The position numbers were made by a program, and so were the translations under genes. The notes below the pieces were generated by a model. That model was not told the DNA's origin. It worked only from the letters and a program-made list of their open reading frames with translations, and did not search any database. A stretch of DNA of 57,584 nucleotides from Mesorhizobium sp. WSM3860 (GTDB lineage Bacteria > Pseudomonadota > Alphaproteobacteria > Rhizobiales > Rhizobiaceae), in assembly GCF_002294995.1 (NCBI RefSeq), contig NZ_NSGF01000029.1, positions 1-57,584 on the forward strand. The letters run 5' to 3'. Every line of letters starts with the position of its first letter. Within the stretch, counting starts at the first letter, position 1. Below are positions 7,316-14,857 of the stretch, piece after piece.

Positions 7316-8637
7316 TGCCATCAGAGACAAAGTCGGCCGTGAGAAAGCTCCGCTGCGCGGTTTACACGCGCAAGTCCTCCGAAGAAGGCCTCGACATGGA
7401 GTTCAATTCCCTCGACGCCCAGCGCGATGCCTGTGAGGCGTATGTGGCCAGCCAGCGGGCCGAAGGTTGGGTCCTTGTGCCCGATCGCTATGACGACGGT
7501 GGCCTGTCTGGTGCAACGCTGGAGCGGCCCGCCTTGAAACGTCTGCTGAAGGACGTCGGAGCAGGCCTGATCGACATAGTGGTCGTCTACAAGATCGACA
7601 GGCTCTCTCGATCTCTCACGGACTTCTCCAAGCTGGTCGAGACATTCGAGGCCAACGACGTCACCTTTGTCTCGGTCACCCAGTCCTTCAACACCACCAC
7701 ATCGATGGGACGGTTGACGCTCAACATCCTGCTGTCGTTTGCTCAATTCGAGCGCGAGGTGATCGGCGAGCGCATCCGGGACAAGTTCGCGGCGTCTCGG
7801 CGCAAGGGCATGTGGATGGGTGGCAATGTGCCGCTCGGCTACCGCGTCGAGAACCGCAAGCTGATCGTTCACGAAGAGGAGGCTGCAACTGTCCGGATGA
7901 TCTTCCAGCGATTTCTTCAGAGTGGGTCAGCGACCACTTTGGCTCGAACGCTCACCGCCGAGGGGCTCCGGCGCAAGAATGGTAAGGCCTTCGACAAAGG
8001 TCTGCTCTACAAGCTGCTGAGCAACCGGGTCTACATCGGGGAGGCCGTCCACAAAGGCGCCAGCTACCCGGGCGAGCACAAGGCGATCATCAGTCGCGAT
8101 CTATGGGACAAGGTCCGCTCAATCATTGCCGAAGACCCACGCAAGCGGGCAGGGCATTGCCGGCGGCAGACGCCAGCGCTTCTCCGAGGTCTCATATTCG
8201 CCCCGAACGGCTACGCAATGACGCCTGCCCATACGAGAAAGAAGGGTCGCCTCTATCGCTATTACGTGACGACCAGTGTGCAGAAGCTCGGGCCTGAAAC
8301 CTGCACCGTGAGGCGATTGCCCGCTGCGGAAATCGAAGGTGCAGTGATCGATCAGGTCAGGGAGATGCTCTGCCAGCCTGAGATGATCGTGAAGACATGG
8401 GCGGCTTTTCGAGAACAAGGCGATGGCGCCAACGAAGCAGAGATTCGAGAGCGTCTCTTCGAATTCAATTCCCTTTGGGACGAACTTTTTCCTGCAGAGC
8501 AAGCCCGGATCATTCAGTTGCTGGTCCAACGGATCGACGTCAGCCCCGAGGGTGTTTCAATCCGTCTGCGAACGGACGGAATCAAAAGCCTTGTTGCCGA
8601 ATTGCAAACCCGACGCGAGTTGGGGAGGGCAGCGTGA
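7315..8637 (+). CDS. Large serine recombinase (site-specific)
   Basis: A 440-residue recombinase. The N-terminal resolvase domain has YTRKSS at 17-22, with Ser21 the likely nucleophile, and KIDRLSRS at 93-100. A Recombinase domain follows (~residues 165-280). A ribbon-like domain (~300-345) retains RLYRYYV but lacks the CxxC pairs normally seen there. Start at 7315 is shared with the DUF2924 stop (TGATG). Serine recombinases integrate, excise or invert DNA without ligase or ATP. It is probably the integrase of this element; its attachment site is not identifiable here. Confidence 0.92.
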   Translation: MPSETKSAVRKLRCAVYTRKSSEEGLDMEFNSLDAQRDACEAYVASQRAEGWVLVPDRYDDGGLSGATLERPALKRLLKDVGAGLIDIVVVYKIDRLSRSLTDFSKLVETFEANDVTFVSVTQSFNTTTSMGRLTLNILLSFAQFEREVIGERIRDKFAASRRKGMWMGGNVPLGYRVENRKLIVHEEEAATVRMIFQRFLQSGSATTLARTLTAEGLRRKNGKAFDKGLLYKLLSNRVYIGEAVHKGASYPGEHKAIISRDLWDKVRSIIAEDPRKRAGHCRRQTPALLRGLIFAPNGYAMTPAHTRKKGRLYRYYVTTSVQKLGPETCTVRRLPAAEIEGAVIDQVREMLCQPEMIVKTWAAFREQGDGANEAEIRERLFEFNSLWDELFPAEQARIIQLLVQRIDVSPEGVSIRLRTDGIKSLVAELQTRRELGRAA

Positions 8638-9038
8638 TGGCCGGCCCAGAATTGAGCGACAACGGCGAAATCCTCATCGTCCGCCTTCCCTTGGCGATCA
8701 GAAAGCGTGGTGGTCGCAAGCTGGTGGTCTCGCCTGGTTCCCAGGAACAATGGCAGGCTGCACGCCCACGCGTCGACAACACGCTGCTGCGGGCTGTGGT
8801 GCAGGCATTTGATTGGAAGCATCAATTGGATGCCGGTCGATTTGCCACCGTCTCCGAACTTGCCGAAGCAATAGGACTCGATCGATCGTTTGTCGGACAC
8901 ATGCTCCGACTAACGCTGCTGGCACCCGACTTGGTCGAAGCGATCCTTGATGGCCGCCAGTCTAAGACCATGCAATTACAGCCACTAGTGCGAGGGTTCC
9001 CGGTTGTGTGGGAACGCCAGCGCCGCAATACCTGCTGA
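8637..9038 (+). CDS. Small HTH protein coupled to recombinase
   Basis: A 133-residue protein starting at 8637, overlapping the recombinase stop (TGATG). Residues ~65-105 form a ParB/KorB-like helix-turn-helix (VSELAEAIGLDRSFVGHMLR). It is the fourth gene in the coupled cassette small protein-DUF2924-recombinase-HTH, an arrangement I recognise from other alphaproteobacterial mobile elements. It likely binds DNA and may steer recombination directionality or control expression; this is inferred from fold and context. Confidence 0.8.
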   Translation: MAGPELSDNGEILIVRLPLAIRKRGGRKLVVSPGSQEQWQAARPRVDNTLLRAVVQAFDWKHQLDAGRFATVSELAEAIGLDRSFVGHMLRLTLLAPDLVEAILDGRQSKTMQLQPLVRGFPVVWERQRRNTC

Positions 9039-9349
9039 TTGTGAGGTCTAGTTTGAGGGCAGACCATCGCACTGTTTGACCGAGTCACGAATGACCGCAA
9101 TGCGCCCCCCCGGCCATTGGAGCTAGCTTGCCCGGCGGCCGTAAGCAGACTTCGCTGCTAAAAAGGCGAGAACGATGCACAGAGACGAAATTAAGGGCGC
9201 AGCGAAGGAACTCCGCGGCTAGGTATTCAGCCACGCCTTGGTGGGAATTAAAGCAGGGTCAAGGCTTCGGTCGGCGTTTATCGGCGTTCTGGACGGCACC
9301 GTCTCGCCGATGATGCATTGGCACAGCGACTCGTCGCTGCTAGAGACCG
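9039..9349. other. Intergenic stretch, nothing recognised
   Basis: About 310 bases between the recombinase cassette and the small gene at 9350. I see a C8 run near 9103 and short arginine-rich frames that look like chance, but no convincing gene, hairpin or repeat. It may contain the right boundary of the serine-recombinase element. Confidence 0.4.
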
Positions 9350-9574
9350 CTATTTTTCCACTCCAAGGCGAAGCCGGACCGAAGCCTCTAGGTCTTTGGC
9401 AAAACCAAGCGCGAACTGAAGAACCGTCGTTTCATTCGAAGCGTCAGATCCTTGGCCCTCAATGGCGATCGGCAGTTCTATTTTGCCGGCTGCGGAGGTC
9501 ACGCGAACATTAAATAGAAGCTGGCGACCGGGCCGCTCCTCAACGGTTATCAATTCGATAGTTGCCATTGCCAT
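9350..9574 (-). CDS. Small hypothetical protein
   Basis: A 74-residue acidic protein starting at 9574 after GTGGGATA; a second Met two codons in is an alternative. The pattern alternates as in a small beta-sheet domain (ATIELITVEERPGRQLLFNVR, KIELPIAIEGQG) followed by a helix (VLQFALGFAKDLEASVRLRL). It resembles other small rhizobial accessory proteins but I cannot name a family. Confidence 0.55.
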   Translation of the reverse strand: MAMATIELITVEERPGRQLLFNVRVTSAAGKIELPIAIEGQGSDASNETTVLQFALGFAKDLEASVRLRLGVEK

Positions 9575-9684
9575 TATCCCACTGGGTACCCGCCCAAACC
9601 CAACCTCGCTGGGGATCGCAGTTTGAGGCGCTAATCACCAGGGCGGCTGTTGCGATAGACACTTTGGGCCAACGAAGGGCTGGT

Positions 9685-9867
9685 TCAGATCAGGCGATTG
9701 CGTTCCGCGAGGTCGCGTGCCCGCCTCAGAGTGCCGTCGGTGTCGGCGATCCTGCGCCTTGCTGCTTCGTCGGTTCTGATCGTCAGCCGAGCTGAGATAA
9801 TCTTGGGTGACTTGGCGACCGCGGCCATCACGAGCGGCGGTGCATCCGGTGTTTTCATGGTTCTCAT
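9685..9867 (-). CDS. Small hypothetical protein
   Basis: A 60-residue basic protein beginning MRTMKTPDAPP, preceded by a good Shine-Dalgarno-like GAAAGGAT 8 bases upstream. The C-terminal half is an Arg-rich helix (IRTDEAARRRIADTDGTLRR). No family recognised; reality rests on the ribosome site and composition. Confidence 0.45.
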   Translation of the reverse strand: MRTMKTPDAPPLVMAAVAKSPKIISARLTIRTDEAARRRIADTDGTLRRARDLAERNRLI

Positions 9868-9973
9868 GGGTCTTATCCTTTCAAGTGAAATGACTGCAGG
9901 AGGCAGTCGACATTCGGCGGTTGCCCCACATGACCGGGCCAGGAGCCCTGAACCGAATTATGGGTCTCACCAA

Positions 9974-10165
9974 TCAGGATTGCCGGCCGGCCTTTTCCCG
10001 CCGCTTGGCGTCCTGAATGTTCAGTTCACCAACAATTTTTTCCGCCCGGCGCGTCTTGATGCTGACCATCATCTTCTTCTCGAACTCGGCGGGTTGGCCT
10101 GTGAAGATGTCGAAAACGGTCCAACTGTTCGGCTCGTCGATCCGAAGCGCGTAGCGGTTAGCCAT
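9974..10165 (-). CDS. Small protein, 'SWTVxxxFTG' family, copy 1
   Basis: A 63-residue protein with GAAGGAT upstream of its ATG. Its core SWTVFDIFTGQPAEF and its helical, basic end (AEKIVGELNIQDAKRREK) align with the gene at 11910-12230, which has SWTVYHVFTGIPAHV and ATKNMLSLNLRNSERRKA. The two are paralogues within 2 kb, on opposite strands. Function unknown. The fold is probably a short beta-hairpin plus helix. Confidence 0.65.
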   Translation of the reverse strand: MANRYALRIDEPNSWTVFDIFTGQPAEFEKKMMVSIKTRRAEKIVGELNIQDAKRREKAGRQS

Positions 10166-10210
10166 GCTCGCATCCTTCTCGTTTTCGCCTCTCGACGATG
10201 CTGACCAGGT

Positions 10211-10528
10211 TCAGGCTTTCAAGATAATAAAAACCGAGGCCAGCACAGCGACAATCCAGAGCGCGACACACGCCTTCAAGGCGAGTGAACCGTATGAGGA
10301 GAGCGCCACCCCCATGCGTTTCGCCACATTCTCCATGCCATTCGCACTGGCCCGCCCCGTCGGGACAGGGAACGACCCCTTGATGCCAAGCTTGCCAAAC
10401 CTGCGAGGCGGTTCACGCATGGACAAGACCCTGGCGGTGCTCAAAATGCCAGACTTCACGGTTGGCGCGGCTGTCGGGCGACCATGCTCCAAGGGCAACT
10501 TCTTTCTTGTCGCGGAACGGGCGTGCAT
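10211..10528 (-). CDS. Possible small membrane protein
   Basis: A 105-residue frame ending in one clear membrane helix (KACVALWIVAVLASVFIIL) at the very C-terminus, as in tail-anchored proteins. The N-terminal half is basic and of doubtful coding quality. A start at Met 37 (10420) or Met 65 would leave a 69- or 41-residue membrane peptide. Kept because of the helix and lack of competing genes; low certainty. Confidence 0.3.
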   Translation of the reverse strand: MHARSATRKKLPLEHGRPTAAPTVKSGILSTARVLSMREPPRRFGKLGIKGSFPVPTGRASANGMENVAKRMGVALSSYGSLALKACVALWIVAVLASVFIILKA

Positions 10529-10721
10529 ACCCTTCTATAAACAGCTTGCCTCGCGATAGATAGGAGAACCGAAATTATTTGCCGGGCCAGGCAACTTATT
10601 CGTCGCAATAATCCGCGAGCCGTAGAAAATATCGCGTTGGGACCAGGAGAATTTCTGCCGGTTTTTTTGCCGCTGTGTTCGGGTTTTTATTTGACCAGGA
10701 AAAATAAACGCCGCCTGCGCC

Positions 10722-10750
10722 TTGTGTGTAGCGCAATTAGGGCGCATATA
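10722..10750 (+). promoter_or_regulatory. Candidate promoter of small-gene cassette A
   Basis: TTGTGT (10722-10727) and CATATA (10745-10750) are separated by 17 bases. The diverged cassette B has TTGTTC-17-CATATA at the equivalent place (18855-18883, minus), with CAATTA/TTAATT also shared in the spacer. Conservation between two otherwise divergent copies supports a sigma-70-type promoter. Confidence 0.5.
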
Positions 10751-10768
10751 TAAAATTCGATTTGGTTG

Positions 10769-10963
10769 ATGTCGACGCCTCTCGACCGACCTCCGACGGC
10801 GAATGGATCGCCCGCTCCGGCGCGGCAACTCGCTACCTTCGACCGTAAAGTTAATCCGGCGCTGACCAAGGATGTATTGGCGGCATCCGACATTGTTTCG
10901 CCGGTTTGGCTGGAACTTGAGCGGAAGGCGCATGCACGCGTTTCCGCAGAAAGCCGCAAGTGA
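10769..10963 (+). CDS. Small hypothetical protein, first ORF of cassette A
   Basis: A 64-residue frame whose stop overlaps the next start as GTGA (10960-10963). The segment PALTKDVLAAS is still readable upstream of cassette B as PALTTDVLAAS, but there the frame breaks after ~20 codons and has no obvious start. It may be a real gene lost in copy B, or a leader sequence conserved for other reasons. Confidence 0.35.
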   Translation: MSTPLDRPPTANGSPAPARQLATFDRKVNPALTKDVLAASDIVSPVWLELERKAHARVSAESRK

Positions 10964-11223
10964 CCACTCGCACTACGTCGACCGTCGTTCGCTTCTATGC
11001 GGCGTTTTTGCTGCCCGGCTTGGATGCGCCGCAACCGGCCGCAGAGTATCGTGTCGATCTCAACGAGGAGACTCTCGAAAGCGCTTCCCGCGCCCCATGG
11101 CGCCGCGTGGCCACGTTCATTCACCTGCCAGCGATCTCCGCGAAGAGGTCCATGCAGCAAATGGTGCAGATCGAACCGGCCTCACTCGAGGCGGCGTTCG
11201 ACAAGGACCGGAGACAACCATGA
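10960..11223 (+). CDS. Small hypothetical protein, cassette A gene 1
   Basis: An 87-residue protein starting at GTG 10960. It begins TTRTTSTVVRFYAAFLLPG and has a conserved middle (YRVDLNEETLE, WRRVATFIHLPA) and end (QQMVQIEPASLEAAFDKD). It aligns over its length with 18364-18624 on the other strand, which has ATG in place of GTG. The alternation suggests a small beta-rich domain. Stop and next start overlap as ATGA. Function unknown. Confidence 0.7.
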   Translation: MTTRTTSTVVRFYAAFLLPGLDAPQPAAEYRVDLNEETLESASRAPWRRVATFIHLPAISAKRSMQQMVQIEPASLEAAFDKDRRQP

Positions 11224-11579
11224 CCACCCTCATGCAACGCAATGCACGCCCTATCCAGCACGGAGCCCCGCCACGTCGTTTTGACCTCGGACAGGCGGTC
11301 CGGCTGAAGGGCGGTCTCGGCACGGGACCGACATCCGCCGAAGTCTACCGGGTCACCCGTACCCTGCCGCCAAGGGAAAACTCTCCACAATACCGCATCC
11401 GCAGCGACGCCGAGCCGCACGAGCGGGTGGTGACGGAGGACAGGTTGGAACCGGTCGCCGAAGTATCGGACGGCGGCATAAGGCTCATCGAAAGGACATT
11501 TGGACATGGCCAAGGGACAGAAACGCTCGAACAAAGAGATCAGGAAGCCCAAGCAGGAAAAAGTTCCGGTCAAGCCTGA
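11220..11579 (+). CDS. Small hypothetical protein, cassette A gene 2
   Basis: A 119-residue protein. An SH3-like beta core (FDLGQAVRLKGG, EVYRVTRTLPP, PQYRIRSD, ERVVTEDRLEPV) is followed by a charged tail. The last 74 bases are also read in another frame by the next gene, so the C-terminal ~24 residues are constrained by two proteins. The copy at 18001-18367 carries a 2-base deletion. Small SH3-like proteins of this type are frequent in rhizobial accessory DNA, but I know no function. Confidence 0.7.
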   Translation: MTTLMQRNARPIQHGAPPRRFDLGQAVRLKGGLGTGPTSAEVYRVTRTLPPRENSPQYRIRSDAEPHERVVTEDRLEPVAEVSDGGIRLIERTFGHGQGTETLEQRDQEAQAGKSSGQA

Positions 11580-11640
11580 GAGTGCGTTTGGCCAAATCAA
11601 AAGGGCGCCGGCGGCACTCACGCCCAAGAGCAAGGGCTGA
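11506..11640 (+). CDS. Tiny basic protein MAKGQKRS-type, cassette A gene 3
   Basis: A 44-residue Lys-rich protein (MAKGQKRSNKEIRKPKQEK...) with GAAAGGAC 8 bases before the ATG. It starts inside the 3' end of the previous gene in a different frame. The first 20 residues differ at only one position from the copy at 17931-18074, so selection acts on this frame. It is probably disordered and may bind nucleic acid; that is inference from composition. Confidence 0.75.
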   Translation: MAKGQKRSNKEIRKPKQEKVPVKPESAFGQIKRAPAALTPKSKG

Positions 11641-11670
11641 CGGCAGGATGTTTCCGCGCGACGGGCTCGG

Positions 11671-11913
11671 ATGAAGGTCGTGATCGAATTCTATCGCACG
11701 CGCGTTACCGACGACGCGCACGCTGTCGTCGGCCGTGAGACCGTGGACGCGGCCGACCTCGACGCGGCGATCGAGATCGGGCGGCTTCTGGCAACGACGC
11801 TGAACATGCCGCAGTGGCCAGATGCGGTCGCAATCGCCGACGCCGACGGCGCGACGATCTATTCCAGCGTCATTGCCGCGCAGGCGGGCACAGACAAAGG
11901 GCCGACACAATGA
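11671..11913 (+). CDS. Small hypothetical protein, cassette A gene 4
   Basis: An 80-residue acidic protein beginning MKVVIEFYRTR, with DDAHAVVGRETV and a helix (DAAIEIGRLLATTLNMPQ), then a beta stretch (AVAIADADGATIYSSVI). It aligns along its length with 17664-17897 (minus). The stop overlaps the next start (ATGA). Function unknown; the beta-helix-beta layout suggests a small sensory or binding domain. Confidence 0.75.
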   Translation: MKVVIEFYRTRVTDDAHAVVGRETVDAADLDAAIEIGRLLATTLNMPQWPDAVAIADADGATIYSSVIAAQAGTDKGPTQ

Positions 11914-12230
11914 ACGCGAGCAACCATCCCACCCCGCGCAACGCCCGGGTCGATCCCGGCGAAGAAAATGCAGCCGGCGCGCAGGCATGCGATTTTAGGG
12001 ACCACCAATATGGCCGCCGCGTCGAAGCCGACCGTTCCTGGACGGTCTATCACGTCTTCACGGGCATTCCAGCGCATGTCAACGGCGCCTCCATGATCGG
12101 GCTCAGCCGTTCGGAAGCGACGAAAAACATGTTGTCGCTCAACCTTCGCAACAGCGAGCGCCGCAAGGCGAGGACCGCCGCGCGGTCATTCACCGCCGGC
12201 GCTCCCGAGACACCGGCAGGCGAGTCATGA
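11910..12230 (+). CDS. Small protein, 'SWTVxxxFTG' family, copy 2
   Basis: A 106-residue protein with a variable N-terminus, the core RSWTVYHVFTGIPAHV and a basic helix ending RNSERRKA. It is a longer paralogue of 9974-10165. Both ends overlap neighbours by 4 bases, placing it in the cassette A operon; cassette B has no counterpart. Function unknown. Confidence 0.7.
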   Translation: MNASNHPTPRNARVDPGEENAAGAQACDFRDHQYGRRVEADRSWTVYHVFTGIPAHVNGASMIGLSRSEATKNMLSLNLRNSERRKARTAARSFTAGAPETPAGES

Positions 12231-12502
12231 CGCTCGCATTCCCGAACCCCAGCCGAAGCTTTGATCAGGAGCGTAACGGCGTCTACTTCATCGGTCATGA
12301 CGGCATGTTTCAAATCCGTTTCTTCATCGAGGCCGAGGCGCTGGCCAAAAACGGCCTTGTCCTGGGTGGGAAAGCTAGCGTGGAGACGGCCTATCTTTCG
12401 GCATTCGATGCGTTGAGGACGTCTATCCAGCACGTGGCAGGCAAGGTTTATGCGCGCCACCGCCGCGACTCCTACACTTTGACCGCCGCCGATTTCCGGT
12501 GA
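12227..12502 (+). CDS. DUF1488 family protein
   Basis: A 91-residue protein with the DUF1488 signature: LAFPNPSRSFD near the start, GVYFIGHDGMFQIRFFIEAEAL, then AFDALR and a basic end with VYARHRRDSYTLTAADF. Length is normal for the family. It is translationally coupled (ATGA) to the previous gene and appears to be last in the cassette A operon. The family is widespread in proteobacteria without known activity. Confidence 0.85.
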   Translation: MTLAFPNPSRSFDQERNGVYFIGHDGMFQIRFFIEAEALAKNGLVLGGKASVETAYLSAFDALRTSIQHVAGKVYARHRRDSYTLTAADFR

Positions 12503-12589
12503 CCGTATCCGGAATGCGATCAAGGCGGGCTGAAAATATATGCCAATCACGCTACTCGTCTTTCCGCGCAGTCGGGCGTAGGGTGCACG

Positions 12590-12841
12590 ATGGCTGGCAA
12601 AAAGTTTCGGGTTCCTGTGGTTGTCTACATCGCCGGTCCGATCGGCTTCACTCTGATTGAGTCCGTCGCACAGGCCTCGGATTTCCTGTTTGACCATTGG
12701 CCTGGAAATGACAGCCCGGCGTGGACTGACGCGATGAAGTGCTGCGCCGAAGATAGTGCCGCCGATGACGCGAGTGTCGCATTCCTCACCGCGCTTAAGG
12801 ATGCGGGGATCAGCTACGATCGCACGGTTGAGAATTACTGA
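12590..12841 (+). CDS. DUF982 family protein
   Basis: An 83-residue protein fitting DUF982, a rhizobial family: VPVVVYIAGPIGFTLIESVA, then ASDFLFDHWPG, MKCCAEDSAADD and AFLTALKDAGISY. AGGGTG precedes the ATG by 4 bases. These proteins occur in many copies in rhizobia. Function unknown. Confidence 0.85.
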   Translation: MAGKKFRVPVVVYIAGPIGFTLIESVAQASDFLFDHWPGNDSPAWTDAMKCCAEDSAADDASVAFLTALKDAGISYDRTVENY

Positions 12842-12960
12842 GCTTGGCGACATCGACTCTGCGGTTTTTTTTACCGCGCGCGCTGGCCGGATTGCGGTTC
12901 CGAAATCTCAGTAGCGTTCTTGCTTAGCGAGGTTTTCATACCTGCATACGGAGAGTTCGA

Positions 12961-13116
12961 ATGGCGATGAAGCCGAATTATCGATACGAGCGGAGTCAAC
13001 GAGAGAACGCCAAGGCGGCCAAGAAAGAAGCCAAGCTTGCCGGGAAAGCTGCAAAGGAGAAACCCTCGTCCATAGAAAAGAAGGAAGCGCAGGAGAGCGC
13101 TACTGATGAAAGCTAG
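12961..13116 (+). CDS. Tiny Lys/Ala-rich protein
   Basis: A 51-residue protein beginning MAMKPNYRYERSQREN, then a highly charged helix of Lys, Ala and Glu. CGGAGAG lies 5 bases before the ATG. It begins like other small basic alphaproteobacterial proteins I recall. Probably a single charged helix or disordered; possible nucleic-acid or ribosome binding is inference. Confidence 0.65.
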   Translation: MAMKPNYRYERSQRENAKAAKKEAKLAGKAAKEKPSSIEKKEAQESATDES

Positions 13117-13118
13117 GC

Positions 13119-13298
13119 ATGGCGATGACAAAGCGCGAGACCGATAGCTTCGAAATCGACGTAGAGTGCCCCCGTTGCCATTATCAGGCAAAGAGGCTCG
13201 TCGGCTGGATTCGTACTCACACCCAGATGGAATGCTCCAACTGCGGCGACATCATTGACATTGAGAGCAAAAACTTCAGGTCGCACGAACAGCGCTAG
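13119..13298 (+). CDS. Small zinc-ribbon protein
   Basis: A 59-residue protein with two CxxC pairs, CPRC at ~18-21 and CSNC at ~43-46, separated by a beta-type segment (QAKRLVGWIRTHTQME). This is the pattern of a zinc ribbon. It starts two bases after the previous stop, so the two tiny genes are probably one transcript. Likely a DNA- or protein-binding ribbon; target unknown. Confidence 0.75.
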   Translation: MAMTKRETDSFEIDVECPRCHYQAKRLVGWIRTHTQMECSNCGDIIDIESKNFRSHEQR

Positions 13299-13307
13299 GA
13301 AAGCTCT

Positions 13308-13903
13308 ATGATACCGTCCGAGCCGCGGTCGCCGCGCCTAGCCGTTCTGATCGATGCCGACAATGCCTCCGCCAAGATCGCCGACGGGCTGTTCGAGGAG
13401 ATCGCCAAGATTGGCGAGGCCAGCGTGCGTCGCATCTACGGGGATTTTTCAAGCTCGCGCTCGAAAGCGTGGGCCGACGTTCTTTCGAAGCGTCTTTCGA
13501 AGCACGCAATCATACCCCAGCAGCAGTTCGCCTACACGACAGGCAAGAACGCCTCAGCGTGCCGGCGATTTGTCTATACCGAGAATCTGCTTCCGTCTGC
13601 ACCCGCGAACGAACCCGAGGCAGTATCGAGCGTGAAGCCATTGCAACCGCCTTCAGCTGCCGTGCCGATCATCCGCAAGATCATCGCGCAGATGGAAGGC
13701 GAGGATGGCTGGGTTCCGCTCGGTGAGGTCGGCACGCAGCTTGCCAACCTGGCCTCGACTTCGGTCCCCGCACGTTTGGTTTTCGCAAGCTGAGCGATCT
13801 TGTCCGCAAAACGAACGCATTCGAAATCGACCGTCCCGAGGGCGGAACGTTGCGCATCAGAAATGAAGCCGGAGGCCGTGCGAAGGCGAGGGCGCAAGAC
13901 GTG
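13308..13903 (+). pseudogene. NYN-LOTUS (LabA-like) protein, decayed
   Basis: The start is a normal NYN RNase-like domain: AVLIDADNA with the acidic residues at 16 and 18, RIYGDFSSSR, QQFAYTTGKNA. It then jumps to CRRFVYTENL, so the ~60 residues normally between, carrying the remaining acidic residues and the SSDSDF region, are missing. An OST-HTH/LOTUS domain follows (IIAQMEGEDGWVPLGEVG). At about 13757 the frame shifts: FGFRKLSDLVRKTNAFEI continues in another frame, while the original frame stops at 13793. With a deletion and a frameshift it is almost certainly non-functional. Confidence 0.8.
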
Positions 13904-13947
13904 ATCGGTGCTGCGCAGGCATACCGACGGCCCTATAGGTTGGCCAT

Positions 13948-14205
13948 CTATCGATCGCCGAGCTCTTCCATACTCTCCCGGTCCTGTTCGCCGCGCAGTT
14001 GGTCGAGCAGATCGATCAAGGCTTTGCCTTCGGGTGAGCCAGGTCCGCGGGCAATAAAGGTCTCGATGTCGACCTCGGAGGGTTGACCGCCCGAGGCCCG
14101 GTTCGGCTCATGCCTCACGAAAATCTCGTCCCGCTCGCCGACCTTGACGACCAACCAGCGGTCGCCGTTCGAACTTGTGTAGAATGCCCGTGACGGGTTT
14201 GACAT
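13948..14205 (-). CDS. Conserved small hypothetical protein
   Basis: An 85-residue acidic protein from the Met at 14205, preceded by AAAGGAC. Features include a beta-type front (GDRWLVVKVGERDEIFVRHEPN), then SGGQPSEVDIETFIARG and a helix (GKALIDLLDQLRG). This layout is familiar from unnamed rhizobial proteins of ~80 residues. Function unknown. It is read against the decayed NYN gene. Confidence 0.65.
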   Translation of the reverse strand: MSNPSRAFYTSSNGDRWLVVKVGERDEIFVRHEPNRASGGQPSEVDIETFIARGPGSPEGKALIDLLDQLRGEQDRESMEELGDR

Positions 14206-14361
14206 GGAAATGTCCTTTGACCTGTCTGCAGCGACATCACAACGTCGTCTTTGTTGCCGCAAACGGCCGCGCTTTCTTTCTGACATTGAACGAGAAATGC
14301 AGCGATTGCGGCACGAAATCAGGGGTGATTGATTGGTCGCCAAGCGGCGCTTGGGCGAAGG

Positions 14362-14475
14362 TCACCACGTCATCCCGGTTCCCGCGAGATAGCCGAGGTA
14401 AGCCACGACGGCGACGAATGTCGCAAGCAAGAGCCACGACGAGGGGTTCTCGTTCATACGCTGTAGGTACTTCAT
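14362..14475 (-). CDS. Possible tiny membrane protein
   Basis: A 37-residue frame beginning MKYLQRMNENPSSW and then one membrane helix (LLLATFVAVVAYLGYLAG). The frame is open further upstream, but the coding quality there is poor. Kept because a clean short N-terminus followed by a full helix is typical of small inner-membrane proteins; the ribosome site is weak. Confidence 0.35.
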   Translation of the reverse strand: MKYLQRMNENPSSWLLLATFVAVVAYLGYLAGTGMTW

Positions 14476-14857
14476 CTGAGTGTCTTTCTGCGCCGCTATG
14501 GCGCTTCCGGACTCGCCGGAGAGACGAAAGAATATCGCCATACCCGTAATGGATAAGGCAGGAGTTTGGTTCCGTGCGGCCTTGCCAGCGATTCGGCTTG
14601 GCAATGCATGGCGCTGGCAAAGGCGTGGGATGGTGAGGTTCTTCTTGTCCAGCAGACTTCCAGTCTCTCGCCGTCATTTTGGCACCTGATCGGACGGTTA
14701 CCGCACGTGCGTTCGACACCGCCAAAGGAAGCCGCTCGGCGACTGCTACGACTGCTATCTCGTCCGCATGGAAGAAATGCGGCAGTCGGCGCACGACGCT
14801 GCATTCAACGCCGCCCCAGATTCGAGATGCGCGCGCTCGCTCATCCTTTCGGCGGGA
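14476..14857. other. Intergenic stretch, no convincing gene
   Basis: About 380 bases before the permease. Several frames are open on both strands, but all are arginine- and serine-rich with no recognisable motif, and no repeat or strong hairpin stands out. It may hold gene debris, in keeping with the neighbouring decayed genes. Confidence 0.35.

Noticed and set aside
9128..9313. 61-codon plus-strand frame
   Set aside because: Arg-rich, no ribosome site, no motif; treated as chance in the intergenic stretch.
12862..12879. GCGGT-T8-ACCGC hairpin after the DUF982 gene
   Set aside because: Stem is only five pairs with the T-run in the loop, not after the stem; not a normal terminator.
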